From Escallonia rubra (lineage: Eukaryota; Streptophyta; Magnoliopsida; Escalloniales; Escalloniaceae), in contig JAVXUO010000074.1 of NCBI GenBank assembly GCA_033065855.1, forward strand, positions 32,825-96,824: a stretch of 64,000 nucleotides of DNA, written 5' to 3'. Position 1 is the stretch's first letter; each line of letters begins with the position of its first letter. Made by a program: the position numbers and the translations under genes. Positions 45,327 through 56,025 of this stretch are shown here, one piece after another. The notes beneath the pieces are model-generated. The model saw only the letters and a program-made list of their open reading frames with translations, was not told the DNA's origin and searched no databases.

Positions 45327-45939
45327 CACTACAAGAACAAGGCTTTTAGCTACTGGTAAATCCGTCGCTAAATGTTTTAGCGACGGATTGACCGTCGCTA
45401 AAAGTCCCTCGTATAAAAGCCCGTTACTAATAGTTTGACGGCGAAATTTTCAAATCCGTCGTGTAATATGTAAGTTTTTGCGACGGATTTATTTTTAATT
45501 AGCGATGGAATATCCGTCTCTAATTATAATTTAAGTATTTTAATTTATTTTCTTTTTTGTTAAATTAGCGACGGAATAAATGTTTTAGCGACGGAATATT
45601 CCGTCGCTAAATAAGCTTTTTAGCGGCAAAATAGTCCGTCGCTAATTAATTGATAGTAGGAACACTTTTAGCCACGAAATTAATCCATCGCCAAAAGTCA
45701 AACTTTTTTTGAATTTTTTTTATTACCCAGACCTGTAATAAAAATTTTATTTCTCAACAATAACGCGCAATAATCAATACATAAAGAAATATATATAATC
45801 AATCATAAAAAATGTTTATTATAAAAAAGACTCATTATGTACAAACCGGGAACCAGATACAGCCTGTTAAGGGAGGGGATAAGAGTTCAAGCTGCGCGCA
45901 AAGGGGGGGGAGCTCGGAACGGGCACGAGAAGGGGCTCA

Positions 45940-47557
45940 TCAGGGGTTGTCGAGTCCTGGATCTGGATCCTGCTGATCCGGGGCCGGCTCGGCATGTCCA
46001 CCAGCAGTACCCTGCTCGCTGATCATCCTCACCACCACCGTAGCAATGCGCTGGATCTCCTCGTCGTCCAACGGACGCCGATGAGCCGGTGTCTGTGGAG
46101 GGGCAGCGGGGGCTGAGGACCCTCCTATCACGGCACGAGCAGTCGTGCTAGGCAGGCCGCGTATGCGGCCTTTCGGCCGATTGAGGACCTCCGGCGTATC
46201 AAGCCATCGCTTCAACGCTCCAGTACTCGCACCCGTACTGGTGGACGCTGATGGCTGTTCGGACTGCTGCTCGGACCCCCTAAGTTGTTCATATGAGGCC
46301 TGTAAAAATAGTGATTTAACGATATGTTAGGGCATTAATTAACGCAACAGACATTAAGGATAGAAAGACAAAAAATTAACAACTTAAACAAATTGACTCA
46401 CATCGATCCGCCGGGCAATATCTGAAATATAGTCGCCCGCCCGGTGCGCCTCGTCCTTGTCCTTCTTCCGCACGTGCGTCTGACTATACGTCAGAGCTAT
46501 GACCTCATCCTCCTCCAGATCCGGGTGCTCGACCGCGTTCATGTGTCGGACGATGTCGTGTGGCACCGACCCCCCCGTGTGCGTCGGATCTCTGTTCTGT
46601 CTCTTCTCGGCCCCGCTGTTACTCTTGGCGTCCCAGCCTGGATCCGCAGCCCATCGATCTATTATCTCCCCCCATGCACCATAAGATATCCAATGTGGGC
46701 ACCCTCGTCATCTCAGTCATCGGGGCACCCTCGGGCATCATCTTCTTTGCCCGGTCCCGTGTATCGTGGAGCCATCGGCGGTAATTCTTGCCGATGTAAG
46801 CAAAGAAGGCATGTTGCCCCAGTGCCTGCTGCTCAGGCGAGTCAAACGTGAACCCCTCCTGTAAGGCATTCAATAACACAAATTAACTACAGAAAACAAA
46901 CTCTAATTAAACAAATACTATCGCTGAAAAAAATACTTCACCGTACCAGCCACTCCTCCCATAGGGACTCCCTCGCAGCGGCATCCCAGTCCTTCCAGTA
47001 CAGGCGTGGCTCGAAGAATCGGCCCTTCACAAGAACGCCGATCTTCGTCCTCGCCTGATTCTCCAGGATCCTGCCAAAGAAGTAAATAAATTAATTAATA
47101 CAGTTCAAATATAAATTAACACCCCAAAATTTTAAATATAAGGCATGATGTGATATTTTTTTTACTTACAGGCCCTCCTGGGTGAGCGTAACTCTCTGTT
47201 TACGCTGGGGGTCGATGCGTACCCCGCGTGTCGGACCACGGCCTCGTCGAGATCCTACAAAACACAGACATTAATACAGTTCAAATATACTTTAAATATA
47301 AGGCTAGCGAAAATGTACTAAACACCGTTATCAACTATACCTGAGGTAGAACCCACAGAAGAATGAGAATCAACGCGCGTGTGGGATGAATCTGCGTCGG
47401 GCTGGGGCGACGGCTGGGGCTGGGGCTGGAGCTGTACGCGATCACTTTGTGCCTCGTCATCAGTGGGCAATGATGAGGTGGGACCCACCGGGGAGGAAGC
47501 AGCTCGGCGTCCAGCCCGGCCACGAATAGCCCGTATCCTATCCATATCTGACTTCAT
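45940..47557 (-). pseudogene. Broken Transposase_24-like gene of CACTA 3
   Basis: Same five-exon plan as 38861-40486: exon 1 from 47557 (MKSDMDRIRAIRG), exons near 47171-47255 and 46947-47070, exon 4 about 46402-46858, exon 5 45940-46299. Exon 4 carries a two-base deletion near 46690, after the codons for PMTEMTR, which shifts the frame into an early stop. The remaining exons are well conserved, so the damage is recent relative to the split from CACTA 2. Confidence 0.75.
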
Positions 47558-47718
47558 ATAGATAAATTACAAAGACATTAACACGTTAAAAACAATAATT
47601 TGGCAGAAATCATCATCGGCACTATATATATATATGAACGGAGGTGCAAAAACACATCAATATGAACCAAGTTGTAAAATGTTACTACATTTTTCCCGTG
47701 ATGTTACAACATTACAAG

Positions 47719-48385
47719 TCAATCATTTTCAGTTTGAGAATTATCATCATCTTCATCACTTTCCTCGTCGTCCTCTTCTTCGTGGGACTCGTCGTCCTCT
47801 TCATCTTCTAATTCATCGTCTTCATCAGTAGACTCGGTCACATCATCTCAAACACTTTCCACGTCTTATGCGTCATCATCTACGACTTCTTCTCCTACAT
47901 GAAGTGTTGTTGGAAGAGGAAGATCGTCCTCCTCGTTGTTGACCTCAACAGGGAACAAGACAGGTGGTTGGTCGGCTTGAAAGGAGTCTAGCTCACTGTC
48001 ATATGTCACGGGAAATTTCTTGGACTTGATAATTGTATACCAATGAGATTTGGGATTGGCGACGTCCTCCGCGTAAAAGACTTGTACAGCTTGACTAGCA
48101 AACACAAAGGGCTCGTCTGATGCAAGTCTTGACTTGACATTGACATCTACAATCTCTTGAGAGCTAACACGGATTCATCTACTGCATGTGACATCGAACC
48201 ACGTACACTTGAACATTACCAGGCAGTTTTGGGAACCCAGATATGTTAGCTCAACAATCTCATCTAGCTCTCCGTAAAAGTCCATGCAATTCTCGGCATA
48301 ACAGTCGCCGTTGACCAAGACTCCACTGTTTTGGGTTTGTTTTGTTCAGTCATCATCTTTTACATTAAACCTAAACCCGTTGATA
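47719..48385 (-). pseudogene. Broken DUF4216 remnant of CACTA 3
   Basis: Copy of 37956-38696. A Gly codon in the DVTCSRGIRV motif is a TGA, and a Glu codon in the acidic tail (about 47865) is a TAA. The 5' part is missing: similarity begins at INGFRFNV, where the sequence joins directly to the GATTTTAGGTTATCAA repeat. So it has a deletion relative to CACTA 2. Confidence 0.75.
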
Positions 48386-48499
48386 ACCTAAAATCACATA
48401 TCAATAATCACAATTCTCAAATGCACAATTAACAACCTAAAATTTTCAAACAAATTATCAATGTTCAATGTTCAAATTATCCGATGCGCTTCCGATGCG

Positions 48500-48966
48500 C
48501 TTGAATTATTTCAATTTAGGGTTCAATTGTATTAGGGTATTCAATTTAGGGTTCAATTAGTTTAATTTAGGATTCGGTTCGATTAGCGCATTCAATTTAG
48601 GGTTTAATTAGGGTTCAATTACTTCAATTTAGGATTCAATTAGGGGGTTCTATTGATTTAATTCAGGGTTTGGTTGATTTGGGGCATTCAATTTAGGGTT
48701 CAATTAGTTCAATTTAGGTTTCAGTTGGATTAGGGCATTTAATTTAGGGTTCAATCAGTTTAAAATAGGGTTCGATTCGATTAGGCATTTAATTCAGGGT
48801 TTAATTAGGGTTCAATTACTTCAATTTATGGTTCAAATATGGGGTTCTATTAGTTCAATTTAGGCTTCGGTTGAATTAGGGCATTCAATTTAGGGTTCAA
48901 TTAGGATGTTCAATTGGTTCAATTTAGGGTTCGATTGGATTGGGGCATTCAATTTAGGGTTCAATT
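48500..48966. repeat. TTTAGGGTTCAATT array of CACTA 3 (left part)
   Basis: Complement of the CACTA 2 array modules; many TTTAGGG heptamers. It is interrupted at 48967 by CACTA 4 and resumes at 50848-50935. Confidence 0.85.
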
Positions 48967-50847
48967 CACTACAAGAAAACAGGCTTTTAGCGACGGAAAA
49001 ATCCGTCGCTAAAAGCCCAAAATCCGTCGCTAAAAGAATTAGCGACGGATTCACCGTCGCTAAAAATCCCTCGTATAAAAGCCTGTCACTAATAGTTTAG
49101 CGACGGAATTTTTAAATCCGTCGCTAAATATGTCATTTTTACCGACGGATTTATTTTTCATTAGCGACGGAAAATTCCGTCGCTAAAGGTAATTTCTATA
49201 TTTTTGCTAATTTTAAATTTCTGAATAAAAAATATTTTAGCGATGGAATTTCCGTCGCTAAAAGTGTTCGCAAAAGTATTTAGTGACATTAATTGCGTCG
49301 CTAAAAATCTCTTTAGATCATTTACCAATAGATTTTTAATGACACAATTTCGTTGCTAAAAGTCTGTATCTAAAAATATTTACCATTTTGTTTGTAGAAG
49401 GACTTTAGCGACGGAATTCCGTCGCTAAAACCCAAAAGGCTGTTTTTTCTATTTTTATTAATTTTTAAAATGCTAAATCTGTTTTAGACAGTTACTTCTT
49501 ATCAACTAATCCAACGATAATTGAATTATTTAAACTAGCATTCATCTTTACCAAATTCCAAGTAAAACAAATAAGATTTAAGTTAGATGTTCATGGCCTG
49601 TCATGATCTTCTCTTGTATTTTGTAGTGCCCTAAAGCTACCAATGTCACTGTGCAAGCAGCATCACTCTTAAATTTTCAATGAAATACTGTCTTCTAACA
49701 AATAACAAAAAACTGTCACCGCTCTATTGCCAAAAGTTTGGTTAGAAGCACCGGTCCAGACTCGACCTTCCTGGGTTTGGTTAGCACAAAGTTCAGTTCC
49801 CAACCTTAAAACGATGTTCTCATCACTTCTGCTTTTGCTTTGGATACTGGCTGCATCTGCAGCATGTGTGAGTTAAGTCTCTCAATGTCTTAATTGAGGG
49901 ATGCTGCTTCTTGGATACTGCTGAAATAAGTGCTTGCTCATTATCCCAAAAGGGAGATGAAGGCAAGTCCTTCGGAGGGTAAACTAGAGTATCCGAACTC
50001 CAGAAATGTTACACATCTCGACAACCTAAGGGTTACCTTACATGAGAAAATTAAAAACAAGGTTGATGGCATGAGAAGGCATCACAGGAGAAAGTGCCTA
50101 ACAAAAGAATCCTGATACTTAAAAAAGGTAAAGAAACAGAGAATAAAAGAGAGGACATATTAGCCATACCTTCTTTGAAACATACGTTCCAGCCGGGCGT
50201 GTCAAAATAGCCACCATGCGGTGGCCGGCGACAGTGGAGATCGGCGGGACAGAGGAGCGTGGGGCTGTACAGCCGGGCGTGCGTGGCTGTTACGCCGGCG
50301 GGGCGTGCCTAGTTGCTGACGTCGGCGGAGTTGTGGTGGCAGGGGTGGCAAGGGGGTGAGGCAAGGGGTGCTGTAGAGAGGAGAGAGAGAGAGGCAGAGA
50401 GAAAATAGGAAGAGAAGGCTGTTGAGCGGCTGGGAGAAAGAAAAGAATGCAACTAGGGTTTGTGTTCATTTAAGTAACTTTTAGCGACGGATTTTAGCCG
50501 TCGCTAAAAGTTATTAAAAATTTTTAAGGGTAGACTTTTACCGACGGAATAAATCCGTCGGTAAAAGTTCGTCGCTAAAAGTAATTTAAAAATTATTTTC
50601 CAAAAAAAAGAAGTTTTTCAAAACGGAAGAATTTTTCAAATTCAAATTAGCGACGGATTTACCGTCGGTAAACATCCGTCGGTAAAAATCCGTCGCTGAA
50701 GATATTTACCGACAAAAAATTCCGTCAGTAAATATATTTAGCGACGGACTTTTATCGACGGTAAATCCGTCGCTAAAAATGCTTTTTAGCGACGGAAATT
50801 GGTCCGTTGCTAAAAAACCGTCGCTAAATACTGTTTTTCTTGTAGTG
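48967..50847. mobile_element. CACTA transposon 4 (1.9 kb, non-coding)
   Basis: Begins CACTACAAGAAAACAGGC and ends CTGTTTTTCTTGTAGTG. ATT lies on both sides (48964-48966, 50848-50850). The array sequence reads on across the insertion, which confirms the borders. Dense TTAGCGACGG/CCGTCGCTAA pairs occupy 48980-49440 and 50480-50830. The middle (49450-50460) has no convincing gene; 50180-50400 is GC-rich (GCCGGCG motifs) like 16100-16290 in CACTA 1. It needs transposase in trans. Confidence 0.9.
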
Positions 50848-50935
50848 ATTAGGGGTTCAATTAGTTTAATTTAGGATTCGATTCAATTAGGGCATTCAAT
50901 TTAGGGTTTACTTAAGGTTCAATTAACTCACTGAT
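50848..50935. repeat. TTTAGGGTTCAATT array of CACTA 3 (right part)
   Basis: Continuation of the 48500-48966 array after CACTA 4. It ends at TTCAATTAACTCACTG, where LINE sequence is taken to begin. Confidence 0.75.
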
Positions 50936-51041
50936 TTCTTTTCTATTGGTAGACCTGAATTAAATTGGGATGAGTGGATGCGAGAGCGGGCGAGCAAGTA
51001 CGAGAGCTTGAGAACGAGCTAAAAAGGATAAGAAAAGTGAG

Positions 51042-51956
51042 ATGAAAACAGAGGAATCAGCTCCGAGAATTGTCCCCGACCATCCCCCCCAATCTTTCAA
51101 CTCTCATCCCCCTTTGGTCGGCGATGAATCTCCCCCAGCTAACCCCAGTTCTGAACCATCTCACCTTAGCCCGCCAAGACCTGACCCTCCGCCCGATCCT
51201 TGTTTGCCCGGAAAATTCTGGATTTCTACTCCTGAGGCGGTAGAGGAAGAATCCAATGATCATGATATGGAAATTTCCTACCCAAAAGCGCTCAAATATT
51301 TGAAGATACCTGCATCCCCTGTACAGAAGATTCAGACTCTGGGTCCTAATGGTAATGTGAGAAACACTAAGAAAGGCAAGAAAGCTCACCAAAAGCTTAC
51401 AGATGATGAGAGTGTGAAGAGCAAAGAGAAGGACGTTATTATGGGAGAAATAGAACTAGGACCAAAAGATAGCAACTTTGTTCTTCTACCAGAAGGCACA
51501 CTACGGCCCACAACCGAATCTGCCATGGAATTAATACCCCCTCTTCAAGACACTGGAGCTCTGGTCCCCACCCCCCTCTCGTCACCCCCACCTCCGTTTA
51601 CCTAGCAGAAAAAATCCTACAGGCACGCCGTCTTCAAAAGCCAAACAGACAAAGTAGTTTACTTTATTGACGAAATGGAAGACCCTTCTTTCGACGAAGC
51701 TCCAGATAGCACCATTCCCCCTCACCTACGGGATGGAGATTGCATTCCTGAAATCATCCTACCTTCAACCCTCATCCACTCTATAAGGGCACAGTGGCAG
51801 GAATCCATTATAATCAAATTACTGGGTAAAAGCATTGGATACAGAGCGCTGACCACAAGACTCAAAGCTATATGGGATCTACAGGGAGATTTTGAAATGA
51901 TCGATCTCGATGATGGGTTCTTCTTACTCAAATTCGATTTTACACAAGATGCATCT
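51042..51956 (+). pseudogene. LINE ORF1, 5' part (DUF4283 region)
   Basis: Begins MKTEESAPRIV with a Pro/Ser-rich N-terminus. An in-frame TAG at 51603-51605 interrupts it; the same frame resumes and reads WQESIIIKLLGKSIGYRALT, then AIWDLQGDFEMIDLDDGFFL and KFDF, the DUF4283 domain of plant LINE ORF1 proteins. The frame is then cut by the LTR insertion at 51957 and goes on after 62271. ORF1 proteins of LINEs bind the element RNA. Confidence 0.8.
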
Positions 51957-53234
51957 TGAAACCAATAAAATAACCCTAGAGGGGGGGTGAATAGGGTTTT
52001 AAGACTACTTTAAAATATAACAACCAACAAACCTTAATCTCAAAAACTCAAGTAAACAAACAACCAATCTCACCACAATATGTAAAACAATAATGTAAAG
52101 AGAGAAGGGTTTAGAGATACTTGACAATGAGAATTAAATGGTTCGGCTTGATATACCCACAAGCCTACGTCCACCCCTTCAAGGAAGTCCCTTGAAAGGC
52201 CCTAGAATCCACTAGTATGATCTTCCTTACGGGTCAAGATCGAACCTCTTACAATCCCTTGATGCTATGCCCACATCAAGAACAAGCTTTGACAAACCCA
52301 AAGCTCCAAAGCTTGACAACCCCAAGCTTTGATACAAGAACCTTTCAATGATGAAATGAGTACAAGATTTCACTCTTAAGAAGTAGATGAGTACAAGTTG
52401 AAGTACTAGAACAAGAGAGATGAGTGTATGATGACTTATGAAAGTGTATCTCTCTCTAATGTAAGCTCACAATAAATGCTCTCTTGAAAAGGGTGAGAAA
52501 TCAATGAAAACAAGAGAGATTTGAACAATTGCTTTGATCTTTGAGAATATGAAAGATAGGAGAGCTTTGAATGCAATTGATGAATGAAAACAATGCCCAA
52601 GATGAGTATTTATAGAGCTGGGAATAAATATGACCGTTTGGGGTTAGGTAGGGCATTAAATGCGCCAAACGGTAAATGCAGTCGACTGCAATGCCCATTG
52701 CAGTCGACTGTAACCCAAAAAGTAGCCGTTGGAATTTCAAAATTCCAACTTGCAGTCGACTGCATTCAATGCAGTCGACTGTAATGGCCTACTGGAAGTA
52801 TTGCAGTCGACTGCATTGAATGCAGTCGACTGTAATACCCTACTGCCCAACATGCAGTCGACTGCATCCCAATGCAGTCGACTGCATCCCTGAAAAATGC
52901 AGTTTCCTGTTTTTAAAGCATGAAAAACATTTTATGCATGCAAGGGAAACCTATGGGCAATTTCTAGGTATACAGTCATCGTAACGATCATCTCTCTATG
53001 TATACTTTACAAAGACTGAAATAAAAACATGAAAATTTCAATCGTCGAATCTCTTCTTTGATGCGTTCCGTTGAGAGTCTTTGATCGTGTTGCTCGTCTA
53101 ATAAACCGTTTGCATGAGTATGAGATTGTTCCTATTGCTTCATCAACTCAATGCATGTTAGACAGCATAATCATCAATGTTAGTTATCATCAAAATCAAA
53201 TATAATCCTAGGTTAAATAACCGTAGGGTTAACA
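51957..53234 (-). repeat. Sirevirus-like 3' LTR
   Basis: Starts TGAAACCAATAAAATAACCC and ends GTAGGGTTAACA on the plus strand. Contains eight CAGTCGACTG palindromes (52677-52890) and a TATA box, CTATAAATA (52607-52615, minus), downstream of them in element sense. Confidence 0.95.
52677..52890. promoter_or_regulatory. Cluster of eight CAGTCGACTG palindromes in the LTR
   Basis: Eight perfect 10-bp palindromes about 60-280 bp upstream (element sense) of the LTR TATA box. Position and repetition suggest an enhancer bound by a dimeric factor; this is inference. The same cluster is in the other LTR at 61714-61927. Confidence 0.6.
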
Positions 53235-53249
53235 ATCTCCCCCTTTTTG
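53235..53249 (-). promoter_or_regulatory. Polypurine tract
   Basis: Reads AAAAAGGGGGAGAT on the minus strand directly before the 3' LTR, the usual plus-strand primer. Confidence 0.85.
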
Positions 53250-53793
53250 ATGATGGCAAACATTGATTCAAATAATATGAGATATATAAGATAATATGCG
53301 AAGTGAAGCATAACAATCTCAATTTAAAAAACCATAAGGGGTCATGAGAAGAAATCATGACAAAACGCTCCCCCTATCTAAAGCAATGTAGGGCTCCCCC
53401 TAACTAAAGTAATATATGCTCATATCAAGTCCACACAAATAAGAATCAACAATATTTTCTCCCCCTTTTGAAAAAAAAAAAAAAAATCAAGGGTGTGTGT
53501 GAAAGTGATCAACGTATGTATCCATCTATGGATAATCATTATAGCCAACAAGGGCATTCAAAAACAAGAAATCATAAGTACTTGAATATCCATCAAAAGG
53601 TATATCAAGACTTGTAATAATAGCACATAAAAAACATAATATAAATCAAACGTGCCGCAAGAGAAGCGAGAATCAAAGTGCTAATTTAAACCAAGTTTTA
53701 ATAATACTACGCATAACATCCATGACAAGTTTTGAAATACATAAACGAGTCTGAGAGCATAAGCAAATAAAGACATAAATCAAGTCCTAACGC
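53250..53793. other. Non-coding segment between third ORF and 3' LTR
   Basis: AT-rich and without a gene; carries further purine-rich tracts on the minus strand (GGGGGAGCG near 53370, GGGGGAGCC near 53395, AAAAGGGGGAG near 53462). Sireviruses are known for such multiple tract copies before the 3' LTR. Confidence 0.6.
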
Positions 53794-55095
53794 CTAAGGA
53801 CCCGATGGTGGAGGTGGTGGATGAAAGAAGTCCTCCTCGGGACACTGAATCCCACAATGATCCTCCATGCGAGAAAGGCGTCGACTGAGCTGGCTATGGG
53901 CGAGATCCATCCGACTGAAACCGGCATGCATATGCTGCTGCATCATATCTAAGCGTGCGAGGATCGCGTCATATCCAGAAGTAGAAGGACCGGAAGAAGT
54001 GCCCGCCTCATATGTACCCGAAAAGATCAACGGAGGTGAATCACGATCAATCCCGTCGCCGACAGCGCGATCAGCATCAGCATCAGCATCAGCATCAACA
54101 TCAACATCAACATCAACGTCCTCATCATCATCACCATCAGCCTCATCAGCCTCATCAGCCTCATCCTCATCATCATCGACAGGGACATCGTCCATGTCAG
54201 GCTCCGGTAAGAAGCGGTCATGACCATCTAAAAGGCCCTTTCTACGAAGGGTAGAGCTGTCTAGTACGAGGTGCCTAGTGACCTCAATATACTCACCCAT
54301 AAGAGGTATGTCAAATGCAGCAAGAATGCGAGTGAGTAGGAGGCCATATGGTAGAGCTAAGGCAGGATGTGAGGCGCTCCTAATCATGTTTAACATGATG
54401 AGACGAGGGAGGTTAAGCGGTGTGCCAGAGCGAAAGAAGGTCAGGAGCTGAACGTCCAAGTAAGAAACAAGTGAAAGACCTCCAGTTCTCGGAATGACGT
54501 TGTGAGCGATGATATGATGGAACAGACGAGACAGAGGTGGTAGGTCACGTAGGCTGGGCTTGCTCGCAGCCCGAACCTGTCGACAATGAAGTGTATGTCG
54601 AAGCTGCTCCTCAATAGTAAAAGGTCGGTCAAACCAATGTGACTGACCGGCTACAGGAATCATGTCTAAAGAAAATGAGAAACCACTATCAGGGAGGTCT
54701 AGAATAGTGGCTAGACGAGACTGAGAGAATGAGATGCGGCGTCCAAAAACATAGGACGTGAGGGTGCATGACTCAGAAGCTATGCTCCAATTCAAATTCG
54801 CATAAAATAGGCGGATGGCATCAGGATAATAGAGAGTGGTGTTTCTATCTGTGAAGCGATCTAGAAGACTATCCTGAAGGGTTCTAAGAACACCTATGGT
54901 GAAAAGAAAAGGAGTATCCAGTCTCAAACCTGGAGTCAGAGGGGAAGAGAGTTGGGCAGAAAAGCGATCGGCAGCCTCGCGGGTCCGATATCGATTTTGA
55001 TCAAATTCAACCGCGATAGGCTCGGGCTCGGGCTCGGGTGCGGGTGCAGCTCGTGAACGAGATGAACTGGCACGTGCACGTTTCTCTCTTGCCAT
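53794..55095 (-). CDS. Third ORF of the Sirevirus-like element (plant-transposon protein / env-position)
   Basis: 433 residues from ATG at 55093-55095 (MAREKRARAS). The frame is open 35 codons further, but that part lies in a probable intron (55097-55599). Parts: basic Ser/Arg N-terminus; acidic-Pro EPEPEP segment; a globular region (about 40-310) with RTREAADRFSAQL, ISFSQSRLATILDLP, SLRDLPPLSRLFHHIIAHNV and RTGGLSLVSYLDVQLL, like the putative plant transposon protein domain found in extra ORFs of plant retroelements; an Asp-rich stretch; a helical segment RLDMMQQHMHAGFSRMDLAH; and a Pro-rich end. No membrane segment or signal peptide is seen in the 433-residue form, so I do not call it an envelope protein. 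It is in the place where some Sireviruses carry an env-like ORF. Confidence 0.75.
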   Translation of the reverse strand: MAREKRARASSSRSRAAPAPEPEPEPIAVEFDQNRYRTREAADRFSAQLSSPLTPGLRLDTPFLFTIGVLRTLQDSLLDRFTDRNTTLYYPDAIRLFYANLNWSIASESCTLTSYVFGRRISFSQSRLATILDLPDSGFSFSLDMIPVAGQSHWFDRPFTIEEQLRHTLHCRQVRAASKPSLRDLPPLSRLFHHIIAHNVIPRTGGLSLVSYLDVQLLTFFRSGTPLNLPRLIMLNMIRSASHPALALPYGLLLTRILAAFDIPLMGEYIEVTRHLVLDSSTLRRKGLLDGHDRFLPEPDMDDVPVDDDEDEADEADEADGDDDEDVDVDVDVDADADADADRAVGDGIDRDSPPLIFSGTYEAGTSSGPSTSGYDAILARLDMMQQHMHAGFSRMDLAHSQLSRRLSRMEDHCGIQCPEEDFFHPPPPPSGP

Positions 55096-55700
55096 TCTGA
55101 AAGAGTCTAAACAGAGAAATAAAAAATGTAAGATACATGAAGATGCAAAAAAATGGAAAACATAAAAAATTGAGAAAATGATAAACCCTAATTCATGCAA
55201 TTTGGGGAAAATTTAATTTTGGACAAATCGAATGAAATTAACCATGTATAATCGAGCAATAGACATAACTAAGCATGAATCAAGTGAGTAAACATGTAAT
55301 TGCATAATCAATTTGAAGAAATTTTGACAATTTGAGAAACCCTAGTTTATGAAAATTGGGGAAAAACGAATTGTGCATGAAAACATGTAATTAAACTATG
55401 TAGGAACATGTAATAAGCAGCCCTAAACATGAATCAAGCGGTAAATCATACAATGGCATGCTTAATTTGAGTAGATCTGAAGAAATATACTATATAGAGC
55501 AATATCGAATTTCAACAGATTTTGAACAATGTAGGTGTATTCGATCAGAGAAAGTGCGTAAAACATGTATTAGAATAAGATTTGGGAGGATTTACGTACC
55601 AATATCAAGACAAACGATGAAGAAATGAGTTCTAGGAGAGAGGAAAGCTGCGGTTCGAAGAGAGGGAGAGACACACTGCAGAAATCTGAGATCTGGGCTC
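55096..55700 (-). promoter_or_regulatory. Putative own leader and intron of the third ORF
   Basis: In element sense: TATA-like GCATAAATCG (about 55696-55706), a CT-rich leader with GTGTGTCTCTCCCTCTC, a donor TTG|GTACGTAAA at 55599-55600, and an acceptor TTTCAG|A at 55097-55099 right before ATG. This would give a 503-base intron in the 5' leader. Inferred from signals only. Confidence 0.4.
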
Positions 55701-55721
55701 GATTTATGCCCTTTCCCCGTA

Positions 55722-55830
55722 ATGCAGTCGACTGCAATGCTGAATGCAGTCGACTGTAATGACCAATGCAGTCGACTGTATTTCCAAATGCAGTCGACTG
55801 TATTGCCTAAAGCAGTCGACTTCAATGCAA
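55722..55830. promoter_or_regulatory. Second CAGTCGACTG cluster, upstream of the third ORF
   Basis: Four perfect copies and one altered copy of the LTR palindrome, located just upstream (element sense) of the TATA-like box at about 55700. It reproduces the LTR arrangement of palindromes then TATA. Confidence 0.6.
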
Positions 55831-56025
55831 AAAATCAAGCAGTCTTGAACATGATTATGCATAATAATATTGCAATAGAGGTGTGAGCAAATCATAAAAA
55901 TCAATAAAATCAACATTTGTTTGGAAAGAGAAAAATCAACCAAAGCATGCTATAAGCATATGAGATAATGCTTAAGCATGTAAAGAGCAACAAGCATGTT
56001 TATGCACAAGAGATATAACATTTAG

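Larger units (their letters stand above)
45327..50935 (-). mobile_element. CACTA transposon 3, visible part (inverse relative of CACTA 2)
   Basis: Starts CACTACAAGAACAAGGC after ATT (45324-45326). Subterminal AGCGACGGA/TCCGTCGC pairs follow (45360-45690). The interior mirrors CACTA 2: Transposase_24-like exons (45940-47557), DUF4216 remnant (47719-48385), then the CCCTAAA array in complement (48500-48966, resuming 50848-50935). All are minus strand, so this terminus corresponds to the right end of CACTA 2. The other terminus is not in the window; I infer it lies beyond the LINE that interrupts the array at about 50940. Lacks the 250-bp repeats and the 3.5-kb array length of CACTA 2. Confidence 0.75.

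Noticed and set aside
45327-50847. Reading 45327 to 50847 as one CACTA element with matching ATT flanks
   Set aside because: The TTTAGGGTTCAATT array resumes after 50847 and a complete CACTA left terminus sits at 48967, so 48967-50847 is an inner insertion; the shared ATT is a coincidence of AT-rich sites.
54012-54254. His/Gln- and Ser-rich plus-strand open frames
   Set aside because: They are antisense to the Asp-rich repeat of the third ORF of the Sirevirus-like element.
55095-55200. Hydrophobic N-terminus of the third ORF as a signal peptide or membrane anchor
   Set aside because: Those 35 codons lie upstream of the better start and within the probable leader intron, with an acceptor directly before the downstream ATG.
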